From Pseudo-nitzschia pungens (lineage: Eukaryota; Bacillariophyta; Bacillariophyceae; Bacillariales; Bacillariaceae), in contig CM074759.1 in assembly GCA_037355855.1 (NCBI GenBank), positions 3,472,001-3,536,000 of the forward strand: a stretch of 64,000 nt of DNA. Direction: 5' to 3'. The notes under the pieces are model-generated. The model did no database searches. It had not been told where the DNA came from and was given only the letters and a program-made list of their open reading frames with translations. Made by a program: the position numbers and the translations under genes. Of this stretch, positions 1-10,370 are shown one piece after another. The number at the start of each line of letters is the position of its first letter. Position 1 is the stretch's first letter.

Positions 1-3000
1 TTGCCCCCCTTTGACTATTCAGTGTGTCCAGCTGACAATGCTGCTGCCTGGAAACGCCAGAGGGAACGCACAGCAAGTGAACCTTCTTGTTTGAGTTTTG
101 CCCACCACAAGGCATTTGCCCTGGATCCCCAGCTGAACAAGTTTGACACTCTCCTGAGATCCGTCCCTTTGATTGTTGGCTTCTCTCCTTCTGCTTGGCA
201 GGTCATCACTGATGTTGAGATCTTCAAGAAACCTGGTGAATATAGAGTGGATAAGATGAGACTCATCCAGTTGATGTCTCCTGAGTTCCAAATCAACAAC
301 AAGATGATTGGCAGACGAATTCTTGCCCATGCTGAACGTGCCAATGCCGTGGCTGTTGATCAACATGGAAGCAGGAAACACCACAAGGCAATCAACACCT
401 GCCTGAACAAGAAGCTCATATGTGATGTGTTGCGGCAGAAGCGCAGATCCGGTGCTGTTGCTATGAATGATGCCAAGGGCTGCTATGATAGGATCTCTCA
501 TCCGATTGCAGGTCTCACTCTCCAGAGCTTTGGGGTTCCTGCACATGTGTGTGAGGTTCTTCTGTCTACTTTGCAACTTGCCAAGCACCACATCAAAACT
601 GGTTTTGGTCGGTCAGGTCCTGTGTATGGTGATGAATCTGTTCCTCTCAGTGGCTGTGGCCAAGGCAATGGTATTGGTCCAACTCTTTGGGCTTTGGTGT
701 CAACAATTGTCTTCCGAATGATGCAACAGGCTGGGCATGGTGTCCATCTTATCACTTCTTTGTCACTGCAACTGGTTTCTCTTGTGGGTTTTGCCTTTGT
801 GGATGACACAGATTTGTTTTGTGCTGGCCCTGATTCCTCCACATCTGGTGAGGAATTAGCTGTTGACTTTCAGGAAGCTCTTGACCGGTGGGCTGGTGGG
901 ATTATTGCCACTGGTGGTGCTATTGAACCCGCCAAATCCTTCTGTTATTTGATTGATTTCAAATGGAGTGGATCCGGTTGGGACTATCGCTCCATTGCTG
1001 ACATGCCCGGTGACTTCTCAGTTGCTGACAAAAATGGCAATCGAGCTACCCTGGATCGGTTTGAAGTTGACCATGCTGACAAGACCCTTGGGGTTTTTAT
1101 CTCCATGGATGGCAATGAGGAAGCACAGATTGCTCACATGAAGTCACAGTCTCAGTCTTTTGGCTCTCAACTCAGGGCTTCCAAGTGTGAGAAGCGCGCA
1201 TCCCTCTACACCTTCAAGTATTCTTTCATGAAGTCTGTTGAATACCCCATGCCTGTCACGCAACTTGATGAGGCCACCTGGACTAAGATAATTCACCCAG
1301 CTCTTGTTCCTGTGCTGAATAAAGCAGGGATGTCACGGACATTTCCTAGACATGTGTTCTATGGTCCTTCCCTCTATCAAGGCTTTGGTTTCATCCATCC
1401 ATACCTCCTCCAAGAGTTCAGTCATATTGCCACCCTCTTTCAGGAATCTGTCAGGTCCTCACAAACTGGAAGGATTCTCAGGCTAACTGCTGAGTCTCTC
1501 AGGCTTGAACTTGGACTTCCTCTCCATCTTGGTGTCACACCCTATCATCCCTTTGCTTCATACGTCACTCCCTGCTGGTACAAACATGTGTGGAAGTTTT
1601 TCTCTGTTCACCCTGTGAGCTTGTTTGAAGACTTCCCAGACCTACCACTGTTACGTTCCAATGACTGTTATCTCATGCAAGCCTTTGTCAACTCTGGCTT
1701 CAGAGGTGCTGACTTGTCCCTCTTGAATCACATGCGCATGTCCCTCAAGGCTATTTCCCTTGCTGACATTTGTACTCCAGATGGGAAAAGACTCTCTCCC
1801 ATGGCCTTCCAGCTGACATCCTCCAATCACTTGAGGGATCATCTTGACTGGCCTAGATGTCCTCCATCTTGGCCTCCAGCAGCACAGCGCTTATGGACTA
1901 AGGCTCTTCAGACCTGTTTTCTTCCCCCCTGTCCACCCCCTGCAGCCAGGGCACTGGCTCCTTCCTTTCATCTTGGGCATTGGCTCTCTCCCCAGACAGC
2001 TTCTCTTTGGCCTTGGTTTTTGTCTCCATCCACCAACAGAATATTCTTCAAAACTTCTACTGGCTGGATTGTGAGCACCTCCCAGGGCAGGGGCAGATAC
2101 AGGGTCACTTCTGAACTCATTTCTGACAAACCAGCATGTGCTGATGTGCTTGTCTGCCCTGTTATTTGTGGACAAGTTGTACGCGTTGTTGGGTCCTCTG
2201 CTTTTGTTTCTGAGCCTCCTGACATGGATCCTCTGGTGTACAATCCATTTGATTCTCTTCCAGACTCCCCAGTAGATGCCTTTGATGCACTCTGTGCGTC
2301 TCCAAGAGTACTTCTCCACAAATATTCCCTACCACAGGCTGGCTGTCAGCACCTTGTTGATGCTATTGAGAGTGGTACTGCCAGTGCTGTATGTGATGGT
2401 TCATTTGATCCGGACCTTCTCAGAGGAACTTCTGCTTTCATTTTGTCACCCAATACCTCCACCAAGACTGCTTCATTGTTCCTCACTGGCTGTAATTTTG
2501 TCAGTGGATCCCCTGAGGATCAGTCATCCTATAGGAGTGAGCTGGCAGGCATCCTTGGGGTTCTCACCTGTTGCACTGCTCTGGTGAGTATCTTTGATAT
2601 TGCTTCTGGCTCTATCACCATTGCTCTGGATGGTGACACAGCTCTCAAACAGGCTGAGGGATCATGGCCATTGGTTATTTCCCAGAAGTCTTTTGATTAT
2701 GTTTATGTCATCAGAAACATGATTTCTGCCCTGCCAATCTCTGTGCACTTTCAGTGGGTTCAGGGCCATCAAGCTGGAATCTTTCTTGATTGGTGGGCCC
2801 TTCGCAATCATCAGGTTGACAGCATGGCAAAGGCCTTTCTCTCTGTCCATAGAGCTTCTGCCCATCACTATCCCAGACTTGTGTTTGAGCCTTGGGCATT
2901 TTCTCTCAATGGATGCAAGTGTTCAAGGTTTGATCAAAATGCTTTGCATGTTGCCATTTCTGGTCCTCCTCTTCTTCAATATTGGCAGACCCACCATGAT

Positions 3001-3867
3001 ATCCCCATTCCACAGCCTGTTTTGGGTTCCATCCATTGGTGTGCCCATCTGTCTGCCTTCAAGCGTCTACCTCCTGGCATGCAAAGGTGGTTTGTCAAGT
3101 TTGCTTCTGGATGCATTGGTGTTTGCAACCAACTACTTCACTACCAGTATCAGGATCACTCCAGGTGTCCCTTGTGTGATGCAGACAACGAGAAGGTTTC
3201 TCATGTGCTCTCCTGCAAGGATACTGGGGCTGTCAGGCATAGTGTGTCTGCCTTCATGGGACCACTGCAGAAGAGGCTTGAAGTTGAACAAACTGATCCA
3301 TCATTGGTTGCTGCCATTGTGGATCTTCTCACCAGAGTTCGGAAGGGCCAGAACATTTATCCATCATCCTACTCACTTGCAATTGCTTCTGCTGTCAGGG
3401 CACAGAGGACAATTGGCTGGCACAACTGGCTTCTTGGTAGGTGGTCTCCTCGCTGGTACCAAATCCAGGCTGACTACTACTCCCACATTGGAAGCAAGCG
3501 CTCTCCCAAACGTTGGGCCACAGCTATCATCCATCAGTTCTTTCTTACCTCCTGGGATCTTTGGACCTATAGGAATGAACGACTCCATGGTCCTGGGGGT
3601 ACCCTTGATGCTGAACAACACCAATCTCTTGATGCTTCCATCACCTCTGAATTGGCCATTGGTGCAGCTGGTGCACTCCCCCAGTCACACTCCCTTTTGC
3701 AAACCCCTTTCCAAGTCCTACAAGGTTACACCCTGACTGCCAAGAGGCAGTGGCTTGCAACCATCCACCTTGCCAGGAAGCAGTATGCAGCACCTGTCCA
3801 ACCAGTGCAGCCATACCAACGAGAGGCTGCTCTCCTCAGAGCCTGGCTCACTGGACCTCGGGGTTGA
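1..3867 (+). CDS. LINE ORF2 (RT-RNase H-zinc finger), C-terminal 1,288 codons
   Basis: This is the replication protein of a non-LTR retrotransposon, which nicks target DNA and copies its own RNA there. Seen here: RT fingers/palm with DAKGCYDR around residue 155 and the catalytic FVDD at 266-269. The RNase H domain has D799 (CDGSFD), E847 (SELAG), D877 (LDGDT), then HFQWVQGH and NHQVD. A C-X2-C-X8-H-X3-C finger starts at residue 1056 (CPLC...HVLSC). The frame is open from base 1 to the TGA at 3867, with no frameshift compared with copies E, F and G. The N-terminal ~658 residues (endonuclease) are outside the window, so the true start is not visible. It is the least damaged RT region here and could come from an active element. 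Confidence 0.92.
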   Translation: MPPFDYSVCPADNAAAWKRQRERTASEPSCLSFAHHKAFALDPQLNKFDTLLRSVPLIVGFSPSAWQVITDVEIFKKPGEYRVDKMRLIQLMSPEFQINNKMIGRRILAHAERANAVAVDQHGSRKHHKAINTCLNKKLICDVLRQKRRSGAVAMNDAKGCYDRISHPIAGLTLQSFGVPAHVCEVLLSTLQLAKHHIKTGFGRSGPVYGDESVPLSGCGQGNGIGPTLWALVSTIVFRMMQQAGHGVHLITSLSLQLVSLVGFAFVDDTDLFCAGPDSSTSGEELAVDFQEALDRWAGGIIATGGAIEPAKSFCYLIDFKWSGSGWDYRSIADMPGDFSVADKNGNRATLDRFEVDHADKTLGVFISMDGNEEAQIAHMKSQSQSFGSQLRASKCEKRASLYTFKYSFMKSVEYPMPVTQLDEATWTKIIHPALVPVLNKAGMSRTFPRHVFYGPSLYQGFGFIHPYLLQEFSHIATLFQESVRSSQTGRILRLTAESLRLELGLPLHLGVTPYHPFASYVTPCWYKHVWKFFSVHPVSLFEDFPDLPLLRSNDCYLMQAFVNSGFRGADLSLLNHMRMSLKAISLADICTPDGKRLSPMAFQLTSSNHLRDHLDWPRCPPSWPPAAQRLWTKALQTCFLPPCPPPAARALAPSFHLGHWLSPQTASLWPWFLSPSTNRIFFKTSTGWIVSTSQGRGRYRVTSELISDKPACADVLVCPVICGQVVRVVGSSAFVSEPPDMDPLVYNPFDSLPDSPVDAFDALCASPRVLLHKYSLPQAGCQHLVDAIESGTASAVCDGSFDPDLLRGTSAFILSPNTSTKTASLFLTGCNFVSGSPEDQSSYRSELAGILGVLTCCTALVSIFDIASGSITIALDGDTALKQAEGSWPLVISQKSFDYVYVIRNMISALPISVHFQWVQGHQAGIFLDWWALRNHQVDSMAKAFLSVHRASAHHYPRLVFEPWAFSLNGCKCSRFDQNALHVAISGPPLLQYWQTHHDIPIPQPVLGSIHWCAHLSAFKRLPPGMQRWFVKFASGCIGVCNQLLHYQYQDHSRCPLCDADNEKVSHVLSCKDTGAVRHSVSAFMGPLQKRLEVEQTDPSLVAAIVDLLTRVRKGQNIYPSSYSLAIASAVRAQRTIGWHNWLLGRWSPRWYQIQADYYSHIGSKRSPKRWATAIIHQFFLTSWDLWTYRNERLHGPGGTLDAEQHQSLDASITSELAIGAAGALPQSHSLLQTPFQVLQGYTLTAKRQWLATIHLARKQYAAPVQPVQPYQREAALLRAWLTGPRG

Positions 3868-4172
3868 TTACACTTTGTACCTTGGTCTTGTCTTCTGTTC
3901 TTGCTTCTTATCTTGTCATTTACCTTTTGATACTGGATCTTATCCCAATATCTCCATTCCCATCTCACTTTCTCTCAAGTCCTTATTTTGTGGGACTTGT
4001 TTGTCTTTTTCCCTGCTTGATCTTCAAGGTTTGTTTGAACAATTTGTCGTTCTACCACTTGGGGTCCTGACTCTTTGATGGAGGCGACGTTAAAGTCTGG
4101 TTACAGACTGAGTAATTTAGTTTCACCTTTGGTGATTAAAGTTATTTAAATACGTATATTATTATTATTATT
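3868..4172 (+). other. LINE A 3'UTR with two hairpins and (ATT)n tail
   Basis: The 3'UTR is about 300 nt and CT-rich. Near the end it has a 6-bp hairpin AGTCTG-GTTA-CAGACT (4094-4109) and a 5-bp hairpin TCACC-TTT-GGTGA (4122-4134). It then ends in a short ATT-repeat tail from about 4157. The same arrangement closes copies E, F and G. LINEs of the stringent type use a 3' hairpin as the RT recognition site; that role here is inferred. Confidence 0.85.
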
Positions 4173-6272
4173 ATGACTCCCACAGCAGTTAAACCATGGC
4201 GCAAGAAGATTGAAGCCATCTTACATATGGACCGACCAAGGACTATCACTCAAGTCAAGTCCTTCCTCGGCGCAGTAGGATACTACAGGGATATGTGGCC
4301 TCGCAGGTCTCATGTCCTAGCTCCTCTCTTCGATATCACCGGAACCCCCAAGCAAAAGACTCCTCAAGCAGCTGCCATCAAAGGCAAGCAAAGGAAGGCT
4401 CCTTCAGCTTTCACTTGGGGACCTGCTCAAGATAAAGCCTTTCAAGAGATGAAAGCAATGGTGGCAGCAGATGCGCTGAACACCTATCCAGACCTTAACA
4501 AGCCCTTTGAACTGTACACTGATGCCTCAGACCTACAGCTTGGCGCTGCCATCATACAGGATGGCAAGCCTATAGCCTATTGGTCCAAGAAACTATCTGA
4601 TGCCCAAAAGAATTATACAACCATGGAGAAAGAACTCCTGGCCATAGTACTCTGTTGCAAAGAGTACAGAAAGATGCTCCTCGGTGAAGTCATCAACGTA
4701 TACACAGATCATAAGAACCTTACCTTCCGGACCCTTTCAGTCCAACGAGTCCTTCGATGGAGACTATTCCTGGAAGAATTCGGTGTCAACCTCACCTATG
4801 TTGAAGGCAAGAAGAACGTTCTTGCGGACGCCTTCTCCAGGCTCCCCCGGATGGATCCACCTACTGTGGGGAAGAAAGAAGCCCTTAGTAAGGGCACTTT
4901 TATTGATTTTTTGAAACTTGAAGTCCCCAAGCACGATGAAGAACTGTTTTTATCAGAGTTCCCCAACTTGTTCCAGCACTTATGCAATGACGCAGACCAG
5001 GAACTTCAAACTTGTCTGCTGAATAATGAGTGTCTGATCAATCTACCTAACAGTCAAGAAGTAGAATGCCCAGTGAACTACTCCAACATCTATCTTCATC
5101 AACAGAAGGATCCAACCATCAAGTTCAAGACTCAGTCCAAAGCCTTCTTCTACCAAGAATTAGAAGGCAACAAGATACTTTGTTACGCGAATCAAACCAA
5201 TCCTGAATGCTGGAGAATCTACATACCAGCATCCCTTATCAATGATACCATCAAATGGTATCACCTTCTGTTGGGTCATTGTGGATCCACCAGATTACAA
5301 CAGACTATATCAGCCCGGTTCGATGCTGATAATCTAACCGGGTTATGCAAGTCTTACATATGCCCAGACCACTGCATCAAATATAAGAACCAGAACTCCC
5401 AATATGGCAAACTACCACCAAAAGAAGCGCCATTATCCCCATTCTATGAAGTACACGTTGATCTCATCGGCCCTTGGAAGATCACAGCTCAGGGCAAGAA
5501 CTATAACTTCAAGGCCCTTACTTGTATTGATCCAGTCACAAACCTCCTGGAAATCATCCGAATCAGAGACAAGTCCTCCCAGCATGTATCAGACCAATTC
5601 AAGAACTGCTGGCTCTCCAGATACCCAAGACCCATCAGATGTGTTCATGACAATGGTGGAGAATTCCTAGGGGCTGAGTTCCAGACTACCCTCAAGCAGT
5701 ATGGAATCCAATCGGTCCTAACAACAGTGAAGAACCCTCAGTCAAACGCCATATGCGAGCGCGTCCATCATACAGTCGCTGATATTCTCAGAGTCCTAGT
5801 CCATGTTAATCCTCCTCAAGTCAACACCAGAGCCAGTCAACTTATGGACAATGCCCTCTCAACCTGCATGCATGCCTCTAGGTGTGCTGTCAATGCTGCT
5901 CTACAGGCATCCCCCGGTTCCCTAGTATATAACCGGGACATGCTGGTTGACCTACCATTAACATCAAACCTGGTAGCCCTACAACAGCTTCGACAGCAAG
6001 GTATTAACAAGGCCCTGCTCAGAGATAATGCCAAACGCAAGGAACATACCTTTCAACCCAACGAGAAGGTATTGATTCAAGAACCAGATCCGGACAAACT
6101 GCAACCACGCAAGACAGGACCATTTACTATTGCCCAAGTCCATGACAATGGTACTGTTAAAATTCAGAAGACGCCAACGGTCATCGAAACAGTTAACATA
6201 CGCAATCTAACACCTTACAAAGAAGCCCCAACGGACGCTGCCGACAGTTCGGCAATCCATTGGTCAGCTTAA
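4173..6272 (+). pseudogene. pol: Gypsy pol fragment: RT end, RNase H, integrase
   Basis: The 699-codon frame begins in the RT connection (QVKSFLGAVGYYRDMWP). RNase H has YTDASDLQLGA (D near residue 117), the E in MEKELLAIV and YTDHKNL. The integrase has a zinc-binding region (H-x-H side WYHLLLGH, then CPDHC, a C-X3-C rather than the usual C-X2-C). Its core has VDLIGPW, D493 (HDNGGEF) and E529 (CERVHH), which gives D35E spacing. A C-terminal GPY/F-type module (KTGPFTI...NGTVKI) follows, and no chromodomain is visible. The remaining frame has no stops, so the element was intact when LINE A cut it. The ATG at 4173 is an internal Met codon beside the LINE tail, not a real start. Confidence 0.9.
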
Positions 6273-6302
6273 GTATGGGATTTGCTTAATCATGGGGCAC
6301 TA

Positions 6303-6625
6303 TGTGACGGGCTAGCGTAACTAGCAGTCACGATTGAATAATTAATCGAATCCCATATGGGAATCGAATATTATATATTCAGTCATGAATACATTTCGAT
6401 ATGTGTTCGAACTATTATGGTCGAGTCCAGAATTAGGATATATGCCTAATCGTGGGAACCGACAATGAATCAACATTTATGGCAGAGCATGCCAAAGTGT
6501 GGCTATGCTCGCGACCTCGAAATTTTATATGTTTCCATTCTCAATTCGCTTAACAATATCTCGTAAAGTATCTAAACATTCACAATCTACATACTACTCC
6601 GAAATTTCTACTCTAGACCGTAACA
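6303..6625 (+). repeat. Gypsy 3' LTR
   Basis: The 323-bp segment runs TGTGACGG ... CCGTAACA. It has TG...CA termini and an 8-bp terminal inverted repeat with one mismatch. It starts 30 bp after the pol stop and ends precisely where LINE C homology resumes at 6626. The 5' LTR is outside the window, so two-LTR comparison is not possible. Expected target duplication: about 5 bp starting TGTCA at 6626. Confidence 0.75.
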
Positions 6626-8420
6626 TGTCAAACTGGTTCAGCTGTGGATCAAGGGCAAAAGCCTTGTGGTGGGCAAAACTCAAACAAGAAGGTTCACTTG
6701 CTGTGCGTTCCCTCTGGCGTTTCCAGGCAGCAGCATTATCAGCTGGACACACTGAATAGTCAAAGGGGGGCAAACTCAGGATAGAGTCAGGGACTTTGAG
6801 ACAGGAGAGAAATTCAGAAAGGTATTTGTCAGTGGCAGGAGGAGGAATGTATGTGCCATCAAGAACACGAGTAGCAGCATGGGCAGTGCCTAGATATCCG
6901 AAATCCTGAATGAAGGAGGGATGCATGGAAGGAGTGCCAAGACACTGCTGTTGACGCCTGACATTGGATTCAGCCATAGCTGGTACCATAGTAGACTGAG
7001 ACTCCAAGACCTGTTCAACACCATCATGGCCAACTGCAATAGCTCGCAAGACAGCTGACTTGTTGACACGTCCCCGAATAGACCGAGCAGCGAGACCAAG
7101 CTCTCTTTGAAGACGTTCCCTGCGCATCCTGGCACGAATCTGGGAAGCATTCTGGTTGTGAGGCTTGCCTTCAGCAAAAAGTGCATCCACCAGGCCTTGA
7201 TTGAAGGAGTCTCTCCAAGAGGGGGCCGATTTCTTCACTGCCCGGTATTGCCTGTAAGCTTGTTTCAGATGGAGGAGAGCACTGGAAAGATCACTGTGTT
7301 CCCCTTTGTAAAGAGAAAGCTTGCATGCCAGCCTTTTCAAAACAGTATGACTGGTGGACACACCCTGTCTCAGCTTAACAACATGCCTCCAAAAGTCAAT
7401 TGTATCACGATAGACTTGTAGCTTTGGGGACCATGGAACCAGACCAGCTCTTGTGTGGCAGAGGTTTTGTTCAACAGAGAGCCTGAGAGAGGTGGAAGTT
7501 TCATGGAGTACTTCATATGTGGTGATGAGATCAGCGCGCACAGAAGTGTCCCCAGACTGAAACTGAGCCAGTAGGTGCTCCAGCTTAGCTTGGAGAGAAA
7601 ACACTCCAGCCTTGAGAAAGCTGTGCCTCACTCGCTTGAAATACCGTTGGCGCAGATGAGGGTGGGAGGACTGGAGTTTGGAATGAGAGAATCTCACAGG
7701 AGGTGGAATACGTTTGCCCATGAGGCTGCAATTACAAACCTCAATCCAAAGCAGTCTATGGTCAGATTCCATACCATGGGCACCACCAAAGGGACAATAC
7801 CCAGCCCTGAGAACATCAACATTCTCAGAGACCCAAATGGCATCAATTGGTGTTCTGGTAGTGTTTCTGTTGTGAGTGGCAGGAGGAGAAGACTTACTAT
7901 GAAGGGTAAGAATGGCCTCTCTGAAACCCAGAGCCTGGAGCTCAAAAGACAAGCCATCAGTCCTAACATCAGCATTCTGGTCAATCCCAACAATGACCTG
8001 GTCACCTGCACCCAGACAGACCTGAAGGGCAGCAGTCAAATCCCTGTGAAAAAGAATGCATGGATTGGGACTGAAAAGATTTTCAGCTGCCTGAAAGTAG
8101 CGGTACTGTTGATTCCAGACTGAGCCAAGATCCCTGTCATTTTCAACAGGGCAGTAAGCAGAAAACATAGTGACAGTGTAGCCATCCCTGCCCTGAAACT
8201 TGACAAAGGACCATCTCCCAAGACCAGAAGGATCAGCCCCATGGGCAATCTTGTGGGAACTGAACAGTTGATCAATGGAAAACCCTGTGCCACCAGGCTG
8301 AAGCCATGAGCAGTCAGAAGCTTCATGCTTGTTGTTGGCAAGATAGGAAAAACTTGAGGGACAGACATTCTTCATGCGCCGATTAAAAAGATCACAGGGC
8401 AGGAGTTTGGATTCATTCAA
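6626..8420 (-). pseudogene. LINE C ORF2, endonuclease to pre-RT segment
   Basis: The segment begins in the NESK motif and carries the rest of the AP-like endonuclease: FSAYCPVEND, VGIDQNAD, PIDAIWVS and ESDHRLLW. The pre-RT region follows, up to DPQLNQFDM, where Gypsy LTR sequence replaces it. Dropping one copy of the 17-bp duplication joins it in frame with the ORF2 start at 10371-10714, so the two pieces are one gene split by an insertion. No internal stop is seen in this stretch. RT, RNase H and finger are missing from this part. Confidence 0.88.
8404..8420 (+). repeat. 17-bp target-site duplication, left copy
   Basis: AGTTTGGATTCATTCAA here matches 10371-10387 exactly. The pair flanks the 1,950-bp element and lies inside the LINE C ORF2 codons for NESK. 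Confidence 0.93.
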
Positions 8421-8560
8421 TATATAATATAATATACTTATTTAAGTAGGAAAATCCACCGAAGGTGGTTAAAAGCTACTCAGTCTGTAACCAGACTTTA
8501 TCGTCGCCTCAATCGAAGAGAGGTTAGGCCCCAAGTTGTAGAATGACGCGCCGCCTCAAC
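8421..8560 (-). other. 3' end of the non-autonomous element, hairpins and AT tail
   Basis: On the minus strand: GAGGCGACG, hairpin AGTCTG-GTTA-CAGACT (identical to the LINE), then hairpin CCACC-TTC-GGTGG, then TACTTAAATAAG and an AT-repeat tail. The second hairpin differs from the LINE version (TCACC-TTT-GGTGA), but the change keeps the terminal pair (T-A to C-G). The spacers have diverged more than the stems. Confidence 0.85.
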
Positions 8561-9085
8561 CATGGGGAATAGGCCCCAGGTTGTAAGGACGACTATTTTG
8601 CAAACGAACCTTGGTAAGAAACAGGAAAAAACGAACCAGTCCAGAGCACAACAGACTCTGCTGTTGTAAGTCGTACAGGTGAGGGGGTAACAAGAACGTG
8701 AAAGGGAAAAACACAAGCAAAACTGTCCCTTGCATGCCGCTGTACAGCATCAGTAATGCTTGGAGTGGTCAGCTGACACAAGCAAAACCCTTCCTCAGAT
8801 ACATAGTATCAGTAATGCAAGTGGTCAGCTGACGCAAGCGAAACTGGTCTCAGCATGCTGTGTTGCAGCATCAGTAATGCGAGTGCCCCAAACACATTCC
8901 TTACCACTGTATGGTACATATAGTACGGCTACCAAATTCGTAACAGCTGTCCTCCTGTTCGAACTTCATAGTAGCACATTCAGAAACACGTAGAGGCAGT
9001 GGAGCCTACTACCAAATTCAAATTCGTAACAGCTGGCCTTCTGTTCGAACTTGAACTTGCTCTCCTGTAGTAGCTTGGAAACAGG
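8561..9085. repeat. Inner region of the non-autonomous element with ~60-bp repeats
   Basis: Between about 8745 and 8890 the motif ATCAGTAATGC recurs at roughly 60-bp spacing (three times), with GTGGTCAGCTGAC and CAAGC(A/G)AAAC nearby, giving about 2.5 degenerate units. The rest of the stretch (8561-8745 and 8890-9085) shows no gene or recognizable motif. Confidence 0.6.
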
Positions 9086-9895
9086 GGCTCTAAGTGATAA
9101 CACTTATGGACCATCAGGGCTGTAGGCTTGAAAACAGGTCTCAGCTGTACTGTGAACTGGAGGGGTATATATAGGTGGTGGTGCGTTAAGTACAGACTAC
9201 TTAGCGACTTTGGGGCTTGGGTCAGAAAAACAGGTGGACCTAAGGGAATATCACTTATGGTCCAGCAGGGCAGTAGGCTTGAAAACAGATGACAGTTGAA
9301 GTGTGCATCTGAGAGGTATATGTAGATGGTAGAGCCTTAAACAAACTGTACTTAGCGGCTTTGGGGCTTGGGTCAGAAAACAATAGGACCATAAGCGAAA
9401 ACACTTATGGTCCAGCAGGGCAGTAGTCTTGAAAACAGATGACAGTTGAAGAATGCATCTGAGAGGTATATGTAGGTAGGAGAGCCTTAAGCGAGCTGTA
9501 CTTAGGGGCTTTGGGGCTGGGGAAGGAAACAGTAGGACCATAAGCGAAAACACTTATGGTCCAGCAGGGCAGTAGACTTGGAAACAGATGACATTTATAC
9601 TGTACACCTGAGAGGTATATGTGGATGGTAGAGCCTTAAGTGAACTGTACTTAGCGGCTTTGGTGCTTGGATCAGAAAACAGTAGGACCATAAGCGAAAA
9701 CACTTATGGTCCAACAGGGCAGTAGACTTGGAAACAGATGACATTTATACTGTACACCTGAGAGGTTTATGTAGATGGTAGAGCCTTAAGTGAACTGTAC
9801 TTAGCGGCTTTGGGGCTTGGGTCAGAAAACAGTAGGACCATAAGCGAAAACACTTATGGTCCAGCAGGGCAATAGACTTGGAAACAGATGACATC
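9086..9895. repeat. ~150-bp tandem repeats, each with a perfect hairpin
   Basis: Four well-conserved units have GGACC at 9386, 9535, 9685 and 9835, a period of 149-150 bp. More diverged units precede them from about 9086. In the conserved units 10-bp complementary arms (GGACCATAAG and CTTATGGTCC) enclose an 8-nt loop CGAAAACA. The position within the element matches the repeat block in the 5'UTR of the LINE, so this is probably its 5' repeat region. Confidence 0.85.
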
Positions 9896-10370
9896 TGGAA
9901 TTTCGTGTAGAAATATTCCTACAGTGGAAGAACTTTAAGTGAGAATCACTTAAGCAGCTTGGAAACAGTGTAGAACATTAAGTATAGCAAGATATACGTA
10001 AGGGCCTTGTTGGAGCTTGGGAACAGATCGAAGCAGTACCGTACATCGAAAAAGAGTGGTGAATTGCTGTAGTATCTGTACTGGAAGTGCTGTAGAAAAT
10101 TATGTGTCGGTTTGGTGTTGGTTGTTGCTGCTGCTCGATCGGCCGCCGAGTGGTGAATTGGCAACCAAAGCAACCAAACGAAGCATCCAGCAACTGAACC
10201 GATAGCAGAAACGAAGAGCGCAGGTCTTGGTTAATACATGTAGGTCCTTGGGTTGTGATTGGGGGTGTATAAGGGAGCGAGATATCGCATGGTAAAGTTG
10301 TGTAGAAATCTACGTATTTTTAGTACTGGAACATCGGAACGTCGGACAAAATGCGCTTCGCGCAAATTGT
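9896..10370 (-). other. 5' region of the non-autonomous element
   Basis: On the minus strand this is the first ~475 bp of the element. It has the LINE-like terminus ACAATTTGCG, then CGATGTTCCAGTACT and GATATCTCGCTC, then diverged sequence that includes a GCTTTGGTTGCCAATTC-like segment also recognizable in the LINE 5' ends. No coding frame is supported. Confidence 0.7.

Larger units (their letters stand above)
1..4172 (+). mobile_element. LINE copy A, 3' part (runs off left edge)
   Basis: The segment carries the RT to C-terminal part of ORF2, the 3'UTR and an (ATT)n tail. Base 1 aligns with base 37399 of LINE E, so the endonuclease part, ORF1 and 5'UTR lie left of the window or are missing. 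Its tail abuts the middle of a Gypsy pol frame at 4173, so A most simply inserted into that Gypsy element. The target duplication cannot be tested because the 5' end is not visible. Confidence 0.93.
4173..6625 (+). mobile_element. Ty3/Gypsy LTR retrotransposon, 3' half
   Basis: The segment holds the 3' part of pol and the 3' LTR. On the left it is cut by LINE A in the RT/RNase H connection. On the right the LTR ends exactly where the minus-strand LINE C sequence resumes, inside ORF2 at its GTTTGACA. This is what an insertion into LINE C would leave. The missing gag, protease, RT core and 5' LTR should lie left of LINE A. Confidence 0.85.
8421..10370 (-). mobile_element. Non-autonomous LINE-like element (no ORF)
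   Basis: A 1,950-bp insertion in LINE C flanked by a perfect 17-bp direct repeat. On the minus strand its 5' end, ACAATTTGCGCG, followed by TCCGACGTTCCGATGTTCCA and ACGTAGATTTCTACACAAC, closely matches the 5' end of the full LINE. Its 3' end has the same two-hairpin arrangement as the LINE 3'UTR and an AT-rich tail (8421 to about 8440). In between it holds two tandem-repeat tracts and no frame with recognizable coding content. It looks like a deletion derivative of a sister LINE, mobilized by LINE proteins supplied in trans. That mechanism is inferred; the boundaries and duplication are seen directly. Confidence 0.9.

Noticed and set aside
4173..4175. ATG after the LINE tail as the start of a Gypsy gene
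   Set aside because: The frame starts in the middle of the RT connection, so the Met is internal and the gene is cut by LINE A.
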